Positions 9,846-22,493 of a DNA stretch of 64,000 bases are shown in pieces. Each line of letters opens with the position of its first letter. The first letter of the stretch is position 1. This stretch comes from Ignelater luminosus (Eukaryota; Arthropoda; Insecta; Coleoptera; Elateridae), in NCBI GenBank assembly GCA_011009095.1, contig VTPC01089669.1, forward strand, positions 310,001-374,000, in the 5' to 3' direction. The translations under genes and the position numbers were made by a program. The notes below the pieces were generated by a model. That model was not told the origin of the DNA, ran no database searches, and saw nothing but the letters and a program-made list of their open reading frames with translations.

Positions 9846-12789
9846 TTTACAGCTTTTTGCGCTATTCTGTAAGCCAGGTACAAGCTATTTGATCTACTAA
9901 ACAATATTTTGTTTCGCAGAAAATGGCATCTTTTCAAATGACCGAAGTAGATTATTATCAAACGAAGCAACTAGTAGGATAGGAAAAGCTGTAATTCTTC
10001 AGTTATATTTTAGATAGTTTTTGTATAATTTGGACTTATTAATTTCAGTTTTAACTATTTAGTTCTTAGGGTAGTTAGATTACTGATTTTTGTTTCCAAG
10101 AATTGCCTGAAACGTTATTCTTTCTAGCAATCCTAATTCTAAAACTTATAATACAATTTGTTCGAATTTTTAACGTTTTTGGTGCTAGGCAATTAATCAA
10201 TGTTCGGTGCCTAAGATTTCTAAAGAAAAAATCTGGGAATAGAATTAACAAAGAATGCAGAAATATGAGAGGTCATTGTGGAAAAGAATTAAAGAGAGGT
10301 GGTCATCATCATCATTTTAGCATCTTTCTCAGTTACTTAAATTTATTATTGTACTAGGATATTATAATCATTTGGAAGTCATACTCGCTGAAACATACTT
10401 TGTTTAATAATATTTAAACAGTTTCATTGGGATGCAAGTTATCTATAAAGTGTAATTTGGATTGATTAAAAACAATCCATATTCATGTTTGTATTATGAT
10501 TTTATTATCTTATGTGATACAACTTTCTTCTCAAACCGAGCGTGTGTCTTTTAAACATAGCATAAATACACTGTGTTTATTTAAATAAGCTCAACCATAT
10601 GGAATTCAATATGTAATTAGTAAGAGTTAAAAATATATACCAAATTATGTTTAGTAAGCAATTTATAACGTAAAATATCTAAATATAGATAGAGTTAATC
10701 ACCCTGTACCATTAATTATACGGAGATATGTGGAATAATCAACCTATAGCCACATAATAAAACGTTTACAGTAGCCGATTTAGCTCGGCGGCGTGCACTT
10801 TGATCTCGGTGTAGTACTTTCGGCGATTTTCTCCCCTTTTTCTTCGTAATTATTTCGCGCAAATTTAGACAGTAAATTAGATTTTGCCAGCAAATATTTG
10901 GAAAATAATACACATATAATAGTACAAACATTAAAATTAGATTATGTACAAAGAATTGTAAAGTTAAAAAATAATCTTGATTTCTAACTTTGTTCGTAAT
11001 TATTTACTAAACGTATTTTAATTTTGATTTTAGTGATCTCCAGATCTTAAGTAACTCAAAAATGACTTTAATCAATAATCACTTAAAAGTCGTGCATATT
11101 TAACTATTAAATAGTTTTTGTTCTTGTGTCCAAAATAACCTCGTACTAGCGAACCAAACACGAACACGGGCACATCTAACTACATAGAACCAGATTGACG
11201 TTTTCTGTATACATTTTATTAAAGTTATTCTGGACTATAGCATCGGTTGTGCAAAAGAAACGCTCAATTACTCGAGAACGACGTGAAATGTTATATAAAA
11301 ATATGAAATAATTAATCTATAGCGTTCAAGCTTTAAAGATTATTTAATTAATAAAGTTTAATAACCGTGTGATTTACGCTCGTCCGAAGCCATACTTATC
11401 GCGAGATATTTCCAAGTCGAAGGAAATTTTATCGAACACGCGATAGTTGTAAAAATATAATCGCCTGTGGTTTTATTTCAAATAAGCAACTGTAAAAACA
11501 GGTTTAAACAAACAATGTGGAAATTCTAATGAAAGCGGATATTGTAGTTTTATGTATTTATTTGTTATTTATCTTCTATGTTATAACATGGTTTACCATT
11601 GCAAAATCCACAATATCTACTCGTAACATTTTCTGCAATATTTCGCTAACGCATTCTGTAACTGCCGTAAATCAGACTGGGTACTATTGTTTTTTAAATA
11701 TATAAAATAGATGTAAACATAGGTGTTTCCCAAGGGCAATTTTAATCTTTTAAACTCTAACACGAGTATATCTTCATTAATTGAGTGAAACAAAATACAA
11801 ACATCCGGTTTTAAGCTGTAATTCCTTAGTTTATTCACTAGCATATTTTTCCCGATTTTATTAAATGACTAAAGCTTTTAAATAAAAAAATTATATTACA
11901 AGGCTTTCGCTTTACAAAAAAATGCAAGAAGCTTTTCTTTCATAATTTAGGTATAAATTCCACAAACCACAAAATTATTTACTTTTTACTTTCACTGTTC
12001 AGAAAAGTGTGCATGCAGCGGTATCATTCTATTTGCATGTTGAAACTGGTAATTCTTAGAGTATTCCGAGTTTACTCGAACACTGCAAAATCCTACAAAA
12101 CACGCAAAGACAGTTAATAATGAGTACAGGTCTCGAAAATGGTTTTAATCATTACTATTTTACTAAAATATCAAAAATAAAGTAGCTTTTCTATAAACAT
12201 TTAAATTACCGACCCTCTTTTGGTATGTAGTACGTGCTCATATTAACAACGTCCACACTTGAGCAATGAATACGCACTAACAGGTCAAACACGCACGAAT
12301 GCTGTTGTACTTTCAGGCTTGAGCGGGCTCAGTATGGACCATGTATGAACGTTTTCTCGTGCAACAATAAAATTACTGCACCACGCTCAACACTGAACCG
12401 GAGTATACGTTTGAAATCAGCATTTTTTGTGAAATAGAAAGCATATGATCTAATAATATGACGTTTTTCTGAACATAATTGTCATATTAAGACCACACAG
12501 ACTGGAATATTGTAAAAAGAGAAGTACCTATAAATAAGGAAAGTGAATAATTACAATTCTGCATCAGAAGTAAGAGTTTTCATAATACTCGTAAAACAAA
12601 GTCATATATGCAGTGGAAAGTACTCTGGGAAATCACTCTTTAGTAAAAGCAACTCAAACGGCCATATAGTCCAAGTCCAAGCTGATACTGACCAACTGAA
12701 AAACGACATACGTATTTAGAAATCATTCTAATTGCACGGATTATCTGTGCAGTAAGCCGGGATGCATTACAAATTGTAGAACACCCGAG
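9846..12789. other. Non-coding stretch
   Basis: Mostly AT-rich. A GC-richer patch lies at 10775-10850 (GATTTAGCTCGGCGGCGTGC). The minus frame across it (10716-10931) has no recognisable motif. A GC-richer patch at 12230-12420 also remains unexplained. Confidence 0.45.
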
Positions 12790-13690
12790 TTGACAAAGTC
12801 AGGGGTTCACCACTATACTGATGGAGCCTTGAATCAATTACCAGTAAAAGCTTATCTTCTAACTGATAACGAAATCAACAATCGTTCCGAGTTCTTTATA
12901 GGCCTTTTGGCTCGTTTTAATATGGGCAAGAAGCTGAATCTAGTGCAAAGAGATGGCTTCCAGGCAAGAACATATCTGACTGGCCTTAAGTACTATGAGG
13001 GTTATACTTGGCATACTAAATCCTGGAGACCTTCTTTAAGAAAAGTCCTAGGAAGAATCTTAAATTTTTTATAAAACGGCAAGAAAATTGCCTCCGAAAA
13101 AGAAAAGATCACCCAGAAGATCGTCCAACAGTTATAAAGAAATTAAAGTTTGCATCCACCAGCAGATTATGGTTTCAATATTGCCGACGTGGAAATCGAT
13201 GAGGACAATTTAAAGAAGGTAATTGCGGAACTGACTAGGCGAATGAAGGTTAGTTATTGTTACTAGGCCTATCGATTAAAATGTTTCGTACAATCAATTT
13301 GCAGGTGTCTACTAATGAAATCGAGGAAATTGCCAAAAATACTGTTGGCAATTTAATAATAAGTAGTATGAGAGACTTCGCATGTGTCACTTAACTGCTT
13401 CTAATTCTGAGGCAATAATCCAACGGCAAGATTCAACTTCTAGTGACAGCCTTGTTTTGTCGTTTATAAGCTTCAAGGCCAACTAGAAGTTACAGGAGCT
13501 TCCAAGTGCCATTTTATTGTATACTCCGAAGACAACAATTCACTATTGGTCCAAACTATAAACAGAGACAAGATGTTTTGGAAAGACAAAATGTTTCCCA
13601 AATTCGAGCGATTTTATATGAACTGGGTACGGTGTCTTATATATTACACGCATAGAGAGAGAATCAGAGTGAAATGCACTCGAAGAAGTT
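12790..13690 (+). pseudogene. YqaJ-family nuclease protein, broken, with short intron
   Basis: Remnant of a YqaJ (lambda-exonuclease-like) protein of the multi-copy, transposon-associated type found in animals. The 12790-13074 frame contains FNMGKKLNLVQRDGFQARTY, matching the GKR(I/L)Nxxx(R/K)xSYQxR block upstream of the nuclease domain. After a frameshift come a Lys/Arg-rich stretch and DYGFNIADVEIDEDNLKKV, which matches the conserved DYGxN...DL linker. A 56-bp sequence with GT...AG ends (13249-13304) splits ELTRRMKV from STNEIEEIAK, and removing it keeps the frame. At about 13462-13620 the nuclease C-terminal half reads YKLQGQLEVTGASKCHFIVY, then NRDKMFWKDKMFPKFERFY: the QxQGQLxVTG motif and the RDxxFWxxKMxPxLxxFY helix. 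The central SPDG and ExK catalytic blocks are missing, apparently deleted around 13380-13455. Confidence 0.75.
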
Positions 13691-13806
13691 ACGAATTGTT
13701 AATTTCCCTAAAATTAGCAAAATCATTGGACCAAGTGTTGACTAAAAATCTCGTTCATAAAGTACATAGTCTATTATTTGTCACAAACGTATTTTATTCC
13801 CTTTAA

Positions 13807-14464
13807 ATTGCGTTTCTGTACGAAAATAAATTTGCTACTTTTTATAAATGATGTCACCCGCTTCGTAATATGTATAAATGGTTTGTGTTGTTTAGAGCGT
13901 ATATTTTTGCAAGATAATTATGTTACAACATAGATATATACTTCTAGATTCCAGGATTAATTTTTGATTTGTCATACGAATATGCTTCGTTTGTTTTCCT
14001 CGAAATTGCAACATCCAATTTTGTCCATTCTATAAGACCATAAATATCCCAACCCTAAATAAATTTTTAAGAAGAAGGAATTTTTGTTATCCAGTATCTC
14101 ACAATTTTGTAACAATGCACTTTGATATCGTTCTCAATATTAATCAAGTCATTTATTCACTGTCGTATCTGTAAATCTTAATTAAAAATTCTTGTGGGTA
14201 TTCAATTTTTGCGAGCTGTTTTCTTGATTAGTGGCGTTTTTTGAATTTAATTTTGTTTTTTGGCTTGTTTGTTTACTCATTATTGTTCAAATACCTAGAA
14301 ATTTTAATTAATTTGCGCTATCAAAGGCTTTGTTGAATTTTTTCTTGACTATATTTTTTCTTGGTTTAATGCTGTTGGTTATTAACGAGTCATTCTGGAC
14401 TTTACCTTTTACGAATATGCGAATACATAGGTATTTAAATATTCCGCTTGTGTTTAGAAAATTT
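13807..14464. other. Non-coding stretch
   Basis: AT-rich, no motif-bearing frame. Confidence 0.5.
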
Positions 14465-14610
14465 CAGTGCGTTAGCAGTAGGATTATGTATCGAACGTTA
14501 TCCAAATAGAAGGAATCCAGCTAGAAGTGATATTCAAAAACTAAAAGAGAAACGGGAATTATGGCCGAACTATTATTATATTGACAGCGACCAAAGTAGA
14601 AGTAAAAGAA
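14465..14610 (+). pseudogene. DUF4817 helix-turn-helix fragment
   Basis: The frame reads ALAVGLCIERYPNRRNPARS and continues DIQKLKEKRELWPN. The ERYPNRRxPxxxxIxxLxxxxRE pattern is the N-terminal DUF4817 helix-turn-helix that precedes DDE_3 transposases in insects. No catalytic domain follows. Too short to place further. Confidence 0.45.
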
Positions 14611-16744
14611 TATAATATAAATATAATGACTTTATGACTGTATTTGTTATTACCTACTATTAAATATCTTAATTTCATTAGATGCAATTTACAGTTGAAA
14701 CTCGAACTCATCTCATTTCTACAGTAAGTGGAAATCAAAAATTAATTTTTCACACTTCATTACTAAGTACGACGCAGATACATATTCAAAACTGAGTTGA
14801 TCGTGAAGTTTAAAAATTAATGTAGTGATAGTACAACGTTGCGATATTTACTTCTTTTAAACGCTATTTCTTGCAATGATAAAAGTAGTGGATAATATTT
14901 ATAACCAGAAATTTTTCTCTCATACACCCTAAGAATTCGAGAATTCTACTTTTTACTCCACATTCTATTTTTACTCTGTATAGTATGTAATACGAATGTA
15001 GACGATTGTTCGTTCGTTGCTCAAATGTGGACGTCTCATTAGGTTTACACCCTAATATGTATGTATACGTTTACTGAAATCGATAGTTTCAGTGTTGTTA
15101 TACTGAAGTGCTAAATTTTCAACTTAGTAGTTGTTGGACCCGCTACACTGCAACGAAAAAGTATTTTTACAAATGTCAATGTTACCAGCAAATCAGAGAC
15201 TTCATCATCATCCTAATTACTAACCGTAAATTATTTCGTAATTATGAACTACCATCAGATGTAATACTATTTCCGGCTTACACCCACAAACCTGTTTCTA
15301 ATTTTCTAAACATAAATTTACTTTCCTTTTAGGGTGCAATATACTTTACGTGTGGCCTTCGGCTGTATTTCTGAACAAATTTCTTAAGCAAGAAATTCTC
15401 AATTACGTTTTAACTTTAGATTGGGGTTCAAGTATCAGTAATAAATTGCTTACACCGTGGGGAATTATATACATACATATATTAAACTCGAGCCTAAAGC
15501 AAACCGACTTTGCATGTTCATCTCGCGAAAGGAAAATTTAGACGACCTTTTTGGTTTAGCTTTCAATGGAAGTTAAGTGTAAGTTCGAATTTCACTTTCG
15601 TCAATTTGTTTTTAATAGAGAGCAAGGTTGGTTAAAGATTGATTGTATTCTTATGCACATAAGAAGGAAAATTGTATAGTAAAACGACAAGAGCACCAGT
15701 CCTGGTTTGTTATATTTTTAGCCTCTTATCGATCCTAGCGCAGCATCCATAACGACGAGAATGTAAACGAGCGCTCGGTCGCAACGATTACCTGCCTTAA
15801 TTATGCACGTCATTATATTAATGATTGAATCACGCACTTAACTAGGTGGAATTAATAGAGTTAGGCGGTAATACTTCCTAAATTAATACAGACAAACTGT
15901 CATTCTGACATAGATTCCTATCTCTGGACATGAATTTAATTTAAAGTGACTTGCGTGCCTTACAGTCGTGTAAGTGGATTGGATTTTGCATGCTGCCTGG
16001 TTTAATAAACATAATTATCATTATTATTTAGGTTTCCATCACTACAGTTTTCAGATTAGTCCTTTGGGAATAGTACTATATACCTTAGAATAGTAAAGGT
16101 GAAGTAAGAATGTCTGGTATAATGTCTTTTTGTAATCTTGTCAGTTATAGTAAGTAAAGTATTATGTGAAAGAACAGAAATGCTGACGTACCGAAAGTTC
16201 TTCATTACGTAAGGTTGTAGAGTTGTATATGATTATATCGCAGAAATTTAGTTATAATATGTGAGATGAAAACTTAATCAGTACAAGTCCGCATAGCCAG
16301 TTGAGACAGTTACTTCTAGGGATAATATTACCAGTAATTTTGAGAAGAAAAGTTCATTTAAACATACGTCCACTTCTGAATGGTTTTTAGGCTTAATTTC
16401 GGGGAAGATTTAATTAACAAAGTTTGGTTAGTAGCAAGAGGGAATTAGATGTGGTAATTTTTGCCTCAACTTATCCCTTTTTTAATTTAATTTTATTTAG
16501 CATTTCGCAATTGATATACCACATGAACACAAAAATATTTTAGATAAGTGGTGGGCTGTGGATGTAATTTTAATACAAATATGTTTGTCTTCGATTGATT
16601 CGAATATTTAATTACTAAGATAATCTGTCAAAATTTGATATTTGAAGCTAAATTATTTCAATTTCGTTTATTTTCATCATGATTCTCACAAGAGCACAAA
16701 ACGTTCGTAATCGAATCTTACCTACGACACACGAGCATGTATGG
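14611..16744. other. Non-coding stretch with a GC-richer patch
   Basis: No gene recognised. At about 15725-15875 a less AT-rich patch carries closely spaced TTAAT and ATTA cores (CCTTAATTATGCACGTCATT and onwards) and CACGCAC. It could be intronic regulatory DNA, but only sequence comparison could show this. Confidence 0.35.
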
Positions 16745-17400
16745 ATGAATTTCGGACCAGTTCCTCGGCGTTGCATTTTAAAAAATTTAGAAATTGTGTC
16801 CAGCTGTTCGGGGAAACAGGAAGCGTGTATGGATGAAACACCAGCAACTTCATTATGACGACTGTCTCAGGAAGTTGTATTGTCTTACGGAACCTGCATC
16901 TCCACTTGTCATGGTACGTTCATTCCCAAACTATCAGATTGTGGAGTTCAGAAAATCCGTTTATCTTTCGAGACTCCGTTGAATTCGTTGAGAATTGGAG
17001 TATGGATTGCGGTATCTCGCAGACGTTTGATTGGCCCCATATCATAAATGCATAGAGGTATCGGGATAACCTTTGAAATGAGTTCGTTAACCAATTGCAC
17101 CATGACAAGTGGCAATAAGGCTTGAGGGAATTCTTTGGAGATCGGCTTATTAGTCTGCGTTGTAATTCTAAATTTTCACTAAGGCCACCGGATTTAATTA
17201 TCCTGAACTATTTTGTTTTCCCTGTCTTGAAAAACGGAATTGGATGCTATACAAACATTACCTGAATTAAGAAATGTAAGAGAATCAATTTGCATTTGCA
17301 AGAAGCTAGTGCTAATTTTCAACATTTGTTGTAGTGGTCTATTGTTGTAATTCGCAATTATAAAATAAGTTATGTCACATAATCGGGTTTGCCTGAAATC
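16745..17400 (+). pseudogene. DDE_3-type transposase fragment
   Basis: Frame pieces read LRIGVWIAVSRRRLIGPIS (about 16990-17045), which matches the VWxAVSxxxxIGPIFF block following the first catalytic Asp. A later frame reads FGDRLISLRCNSKFSLRPPD, then LNYFVFPVLKNGIG (about 17140-17240), matching GDRLIS...PPRSPDLxxxDFFLFPxLK with the LDFF aspartate replaced by asparagine. LPELRNVRESI then fits the last helix. Frameshifts separate the pieces. The open frames at 16794-16982, 16855-17055 and the minus one at 16920-17108 are partly in other frames and not independent genes. Confidence 0.6.
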
Positions 17401-19572
17401 TGACAGTTTAATTTTACTTTAGTTCCAACTTAGACAAAGGTTTCCAGATATTCAGAAGTTACAAACGTTGCGAAGTAGCCAAACAAAAACTGAAGAGGTT
17501 TACATTTAACATGGTGAGTGATTAAGAGTGTTGTTCTCATTCCAATTTCAAGAACTGAAGCAAATCGTGTACCGTATGAGTCAAAGAAGTTAGAATGACC
17601 GACCAAAGTTTTCGATGACTGTTGTATCCATACCCGGGCTAAATTCAAAAAAGCATAGTCTCTTCATGAATCTTTTACTCTAGAACGCTTTAGCTTAGCA
17701 GTTTAAGGTAAACTACACGAAAGGCCCGTAAGAATCTTTTGTTCTGTAATAACCAAAATACAGGCGTTGAATGAAAGCCCCAATTGTGGTTAATACCCAA
17801 AACAAAAACAAGTATTAAAATTCTGATTATTGTCTGCTTAATCTGCAAACATCGTAAGTAATATTATCAAATAACACACTGCGTTCACAGTAATTTACCC
17901 GGTGATACACCAGGTATAATTTATAGAAATGTTCTGAGTAGCAACTGTTGTATAATTTTCTTATGTAAGTACGAATTATTAAAATTTTTGTTTGGCATTC
18001 ACTCGAGTTTTGTCTGTTGAATTTGAAACATTCGATTTCTACAGTAAAATCGTGCACTGAAGTTTGTACATTTAACATTCATTGTTGTATTTATTGTTAT
18101 TGTAAATACGTGGTTGTAAATAATTGTGAATGATATAAATTTTATTATTAGATTGAATATTTAAATACATGCAAAAAATTAAAAATTAATATCCAATCTA
18201 ATAATAAATATTAGATAAATGGAGTAAATACAATTAATCAATGTTTTAATTAACAACTCTGCTAGTATAAAAGATTACAGCATCGAAGATTTTAATTATG
18301 GAGCTAATACAAGTGGAATGAAGTTCTACGACAGAATTTATATCGCCATTACAAAATTAAAATCTGTCTAAATGGCATATGAATTGCTAATGTCTATTGC
18401 ACTGGTGGCTAGATTTGGAACTGGTGGTTGATGAATTATGATAAAGCTGGTGAAAGCTGTAGGTGTTGTCGTGAAGCTGGGTACCCACCATTATTCAAGC
18501 ATGAGCATTATGGATACCAGGACATCGAAACAAAACATCAAAATAAAACGTGATTCGAGCAAGTTTGGACAGTTTCACAAATCTAATTTAACAACTAATT
18601 TTATTTCAATTATTATTTAAACCTAAAAGAGTACTTGATAAAGGGTTTATTATAATGCGTTACACATTAAAGAATACAATTCTCATTATTCTTATACATT
18701 GGCGGAAATAAAGATATTACGTTTTGTATTGAGTTTACCTAAATAATAATCCAACTTACTAATAATAACACAATCATTATGTTTTATTATTAGATCTCTA
18801 TCTTAATTTAAAAAAATGTTTTGTCTGTAACAGTGATTCCTATATTAAAGTATAAAAAATAGACTGACAGTAATGATCGTAAAATACTTTGTTTCATTTT
18901 TTATTATTGATGGAAAGGCATTCATGAGCAAATTATGTTTCCAAGTCAACAAAAAATTATTTGCGTCAGGCTTAATAATGTGTAATTTTTACAAATTACG
19001 CTTTTTCACTGAGAAGCAAAATGTTAGCACAGGCAACTGCTAACATCGTATCATATTTCTTCATATTTGATAATTCACGCGTTGTAAAAGAGTTTTAACT
19101 CAAAATTTGAAAGAAAGACTAACTTTTTAATTTATTGAACAACAGGAGTCAATTTTCAGTTTTTTTGCTCTCTACATAGAGAACGGAAATATAGCTACCT
19201 GAAGAATATAAAAAAAGACCTTTGTGTATATCTATCGAAAAGCTTTTAGAAATAGACTAAAAGTCTCATCTCATGTAAAAAGTATCTTTATTTTTACATC
19301 TGGCTTATTCATGCCCGTTTTCCTTTGTATCCCTGAAAAGCTCTCCCTTTAGTAGTCCGATTCATACTCCAAGTTTGTAGAAGTGTTATCACATTTGACT
19401 CGAGCAATTGCAATATAGATATCCATCCAGTCAAACATAACATGTAGAGTCTTTCGTTGAGTTTTCATTATAGATCAAATTAATTTAAGCTATAGATATC
19501 AGTTGTTTAAACCTATTGTCAAGGAAACAAGGTGGTAGTTTTAAGTCTGTAATAATAAGTAAAACTGAACAG
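17401..19572. other. Non-coding stretch
   Basis: Apart from the hairpin at 18141-18208, no recognised feature. Frames at 17430-17648 (minus), 17827-18078 (minus) and 18438-18620 (plus) show no family motif. Confidence 0.45.
18141..18208. repeat. Imperfect hairpin (21-nt arms)
   Basis: Left arm TTTATTATTAGATTGAATAT(T) at 18141-18161, right arm at 18188-18208. The arms are complementary except for one position, with a 26-nt AT-rich loop. Could be a MITE remnant; AT-richness makes chance formation less unlikely. Confidence 0.5.
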
Positions 19573-20150
19573 ATTCATATTTGCATCAGGTATATAGAGT
19601 TAATTTTTAGTATATAAGCTCATTTAATTGTTTATTGTGCAAACAATTAGTTTTGCATATACGAAATGCATATAATGTGTTTAGGGTTTACCATTATTTA
19701 TCAATCAATTATACTGGTAACTCATTGTTTCTGCAGCAATTGGAAATCCAGGTAACTAGAGAAATATAAAAATTTGAAGATATATTTTACGATATATCTT
19801 ATTTTTTGACATTTTTGCATAAAAGTACTTAATTCTTTAAAGGTCTTTAACTTCGTAAGCTTTTGGTTTTACGATCTATGGTAAATTGCATGTAAAAGGA
19901 TGCTTTCAAAATACTGAACCTGTTAATCACTAAAAACTGGTTAAACATCGTTATATCCATTTTCTTTTGTTGAATTGTTTTCCAAAACTTTTATCTATGG
20001 TAGCTTCCTTCCTACTACTATAAACCTCCTCGTTAATATTTTTTGAAGATTTAGGTAATACCAGATATAAGTAATAATAAGTGTCTTCCAATTTGGATTT
20101 TTTCAAGCATATATGTAACATTGCATGTTCTTCGCATATAAAAAAATAGC
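19573..20150. repeat. Dispersed repeat, copy B
   Basis: Shares ordered blocks with 5955-6180: GTTAATTTTTAGTATATAAG, TTGTTTATTGTGCAAACAAT and GTTTTGCATATACG at about 19595-19668, and GTAACATTGCATGTTCTTCG near 20118. The spacing is longer here, so one copy has an insertion or the other a deletion. Confidence 0.4.
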
Positions 20151-20384
20151 AATGTTTGATTTTTCCAAAAATTATATGTTATAGAGTGTTTTAAAGTGAA
20201 GGCTGTGTTAATGAGATAAATACCATACTAAATGTTAAAAACAACTGATATACTCTGTCTCACAATGAATGAGCCATTAGCTCTTCGTAAAAATTCCAAA
20301 ATAAGTCAGCCATTTGATGTAAGTATAAAAAACTCACTTTATTGTGCAAAAATTGAGAAGTTATATAGATACGAGTATTATTGA

Positions 20385-21210
20385 TTAACAGTGCAAGTAA
20401 TACGAGTTAATAACAAATTTAAACAAACTAGTTTTGACAAAAGATATCTTTTGCGGTATTAATAGCAACCCTGTTGCAGCGAATAGTAATTGGTAGTCGT
20501 CCCGACGAAGTTTTTCTTTAGACATGTGTTTCAGTTTATAATTATTGTTACTTTCCCAGTTCATAATATTTTCCATAGCCATTTGTGATGACAAAAATAT
20601 ATTTTCCGTGCCAGTTTTTGTTACAGCTGTAAAAGCCAGTTCTAGTACCTCGATAAGCTGATCAATGGTTTTAGGTACATGTAGGTGTTGTAAAGGTTGT
20701 ATTGAATTAAAGAAACCCAAATCTAAAACATTTAGATCGAGACTATTAGGGGGTTGGTAGTGAAAAGAGATGTTTCATCCATCATTATGACACTCGCGAG
20801 CAAGGCTTTCGCTTTGAAAACTCAAATTGGCTTTAGCGTTATCATGCTGGATGATGATATCTTTGTGTCTGACTGTCCGTTTTTATTTAATAGCAAGAAG
20901 CAGCTTTTCCATCAGCATAGTTGCATAAACCTCTTTGCTAACTGTAATTGATTTAGTAACTAGAGTTCCCTTACAGCAATTTTTGCTGTTTCGCATTGAT
21001 GGCTCTTTTACAACAAAAGGCCTATTCCAAGTTTACCAACAAAGTATTGATTTTTATGGTGGCTGTCCAACAGCTGCTAAGAACATAACTTTAATCATGT
21101 TAGATTTACTGCTTACTTGAAGATGAGGCTCCGTTTTGTCAAGAAGTAGATAGTACTCCTCACTGGAACACTGTCCTCTGTTCTTTTTGTTAAGATTAAA
21201 ATTTTGATAT
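20385..21210 (-). pseudogene. mariner-like transposase, DD39D type, broken
   Basis: Minus strand, read from 21210 down. Blocks seen in order are CSSEEYYLLLDKTEPHLQ, VMFLAAVGQPP, RPFVVKEPSMRNSKNCCKGT, KEVYATMLMEKLLLAIK, HKDIIIQHDNAKANLS, SLDLNVLDLGFFNSIQPLQH and MSKEKLRRDDYQL. These follow the second type of mariner transposase well known from plants. Counting along the minus frame, the HDN aspartate and the NVLD aspartate are separated by 39 residues, including one in-frame stop; a further Asp sits 34 residues away. The last 111 codons (20385-20720) are open. Frames drift between blocks upstream, so the gene is dead. The plus-strand frames at 20754 and 20935 are shadows. Terminal repeats were not found. 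Confidence 0.8.
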
Positions 21211-22361
21211 TTTCAATTTTTGTTGTGGATTTAAAAGTCAACAATACTTATATAGCTAATAGGAAACTATATGCAGCAAAACAAAGAAACAAAGTACTAG
21301 AGTGAGGACACCAGTATAAGTGTATAGTTTCAATATAATTCCACTAATAAATTGACAAGAAAAATACTTTTAATCTTCAACCTCAAACATAAAAAATTGT
21401 CATTCTGAAAAATGTCATTTAAAAATACAACTAAGAAAAAACAAGAAATTTATGCAGTCGATTGTGATTGACCGGCATTTGACCTACGATTTAGTCTCTC
21501 GTCACACAGTTAATCCAAACTAAATGGTAACGTGTGTACAAAACGAGCCGGCACTAAAAAGAGTATTGTATCCCTTTTATTTTATAAATAATTAAATTGG
21601 CAATTTCTTCTTTTGTCGTATAATGGAATATTGACTTCCGTTTCTAATTAATCATGGATGGATTAACTTGATACATAAAATAATCAAAAGAAATAAGTAC
21701 AATTTTGAAATTAATTCCTCCGATAAAAGTCATGATACGGTAAATTTATATCGCCGTCGTCAGCAGCTTTTAATGTTAATTATAGTTATAAAAGATACCA
21801 TTGAACTTTATTTAACTTATCAGCTAAGAAAAACGATCTATACCTACCTACCTACCTACATGTTTTTCTTTCCCGTGGAACCACGAAAAATAAAAGCAAC
21901 AAAATTTGTTATATTTATTTAGTATTTGATTTTCTCTTTGAAAGACCTTTTAAAATGTAAATTGAAAAAAAATACTCATACCTATGATTATTTTTTGCGT
22001 AAAATGCCTGAGGTAAGATTTGCCACCTCTAGTGTGGAAATAAATTAAAATCTTTTTGCATAAATTTTAAATATATGTACTTACGTTACATTTTTAGCAA
22101 GGTACTAGCGAACATATAGGCTCGTAAATTGTTTTCAATAATTGTTTTTACTGCACATCAAATAAAACAACTGTAATTATTGTGTGTTGATACGTGTAAT
22201 TAATTAAAGGCGTTTTATGTGTCCAGCGCTAAAACGTCAACAAACCACTCTATTCATTGTTAGATTAAAGATTGAGTTCTATCGAAACGACGTATTATTT
22301 AAAAGATATTGATCGTGCAACTGCTGCAAATTTGAAAGTCAGAAGTAAATTATTCGCTTAC
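21211..22361. other. RasGRF intron, non-coding
   Basis: AT-rich intronic DNA. Carries a TACC microsatellite (21841-21859). At 22120-22260 there is a run of ATTA/TAAT and TTAATTAA motifs near the downstream exon; regulatory function is only a guess. Confidence 0.45.
21841..21859. repeat. (TACC)n microsatellite
   Basis: TACCTACCTACCTACCTAC, nearly five uninterrupted units. Confidence 0.9.
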
Positions 22362-22493
22362 CTGTTTATCACCGCCTTCCTTTATTTTCGATGCGTTCCC
22401 TGTTGTAATTAAACGCTCGCAGTAACATCCTTCTAATAAGAGCACACCACTTGGCCTGTGACAATTTTCCGAATCGTAATAGAAGAGGAGATT
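22362..22493 (-). CDS. RasGRF: RasGRF exon: middle of N-terminal PH domain
   Basis: Minus-strand coding exon of 132 nt (44 codons), phase 0 at both ends. Acceptor CTTTTTAG, donor GTAAGCG. It encodes NLLFYYDSENCHRPSGVLLL, then EGCYCERLITT and a Lys/Gly-rich loop. The string NLLFYY/F(D/E)S...RPSG(V/L)xLLEGCxC(E/D)R is characteristic of the first PH domain of RasGRF1/2, and this exon is the best single identifier of the gene. It lies between the exons at 29277-29455 (6.8 kb upstream) and 5268-5374 (17.0 kb downstream), with compatible phases on both sides and no frame disruption, so it looks functional. Confidence 0.92.

Noticed and set aside
9899-9980. Short ATG frame (MASFQMTEVDYYQTKQLVG) as a transposase start
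   Set aside because: Stops after 19 codons with no supporting downstream blocks.
20754-21120. Two plus-strand open frames
   Set aside because: Antisense shadows of the minus-strand DD39D transposase.
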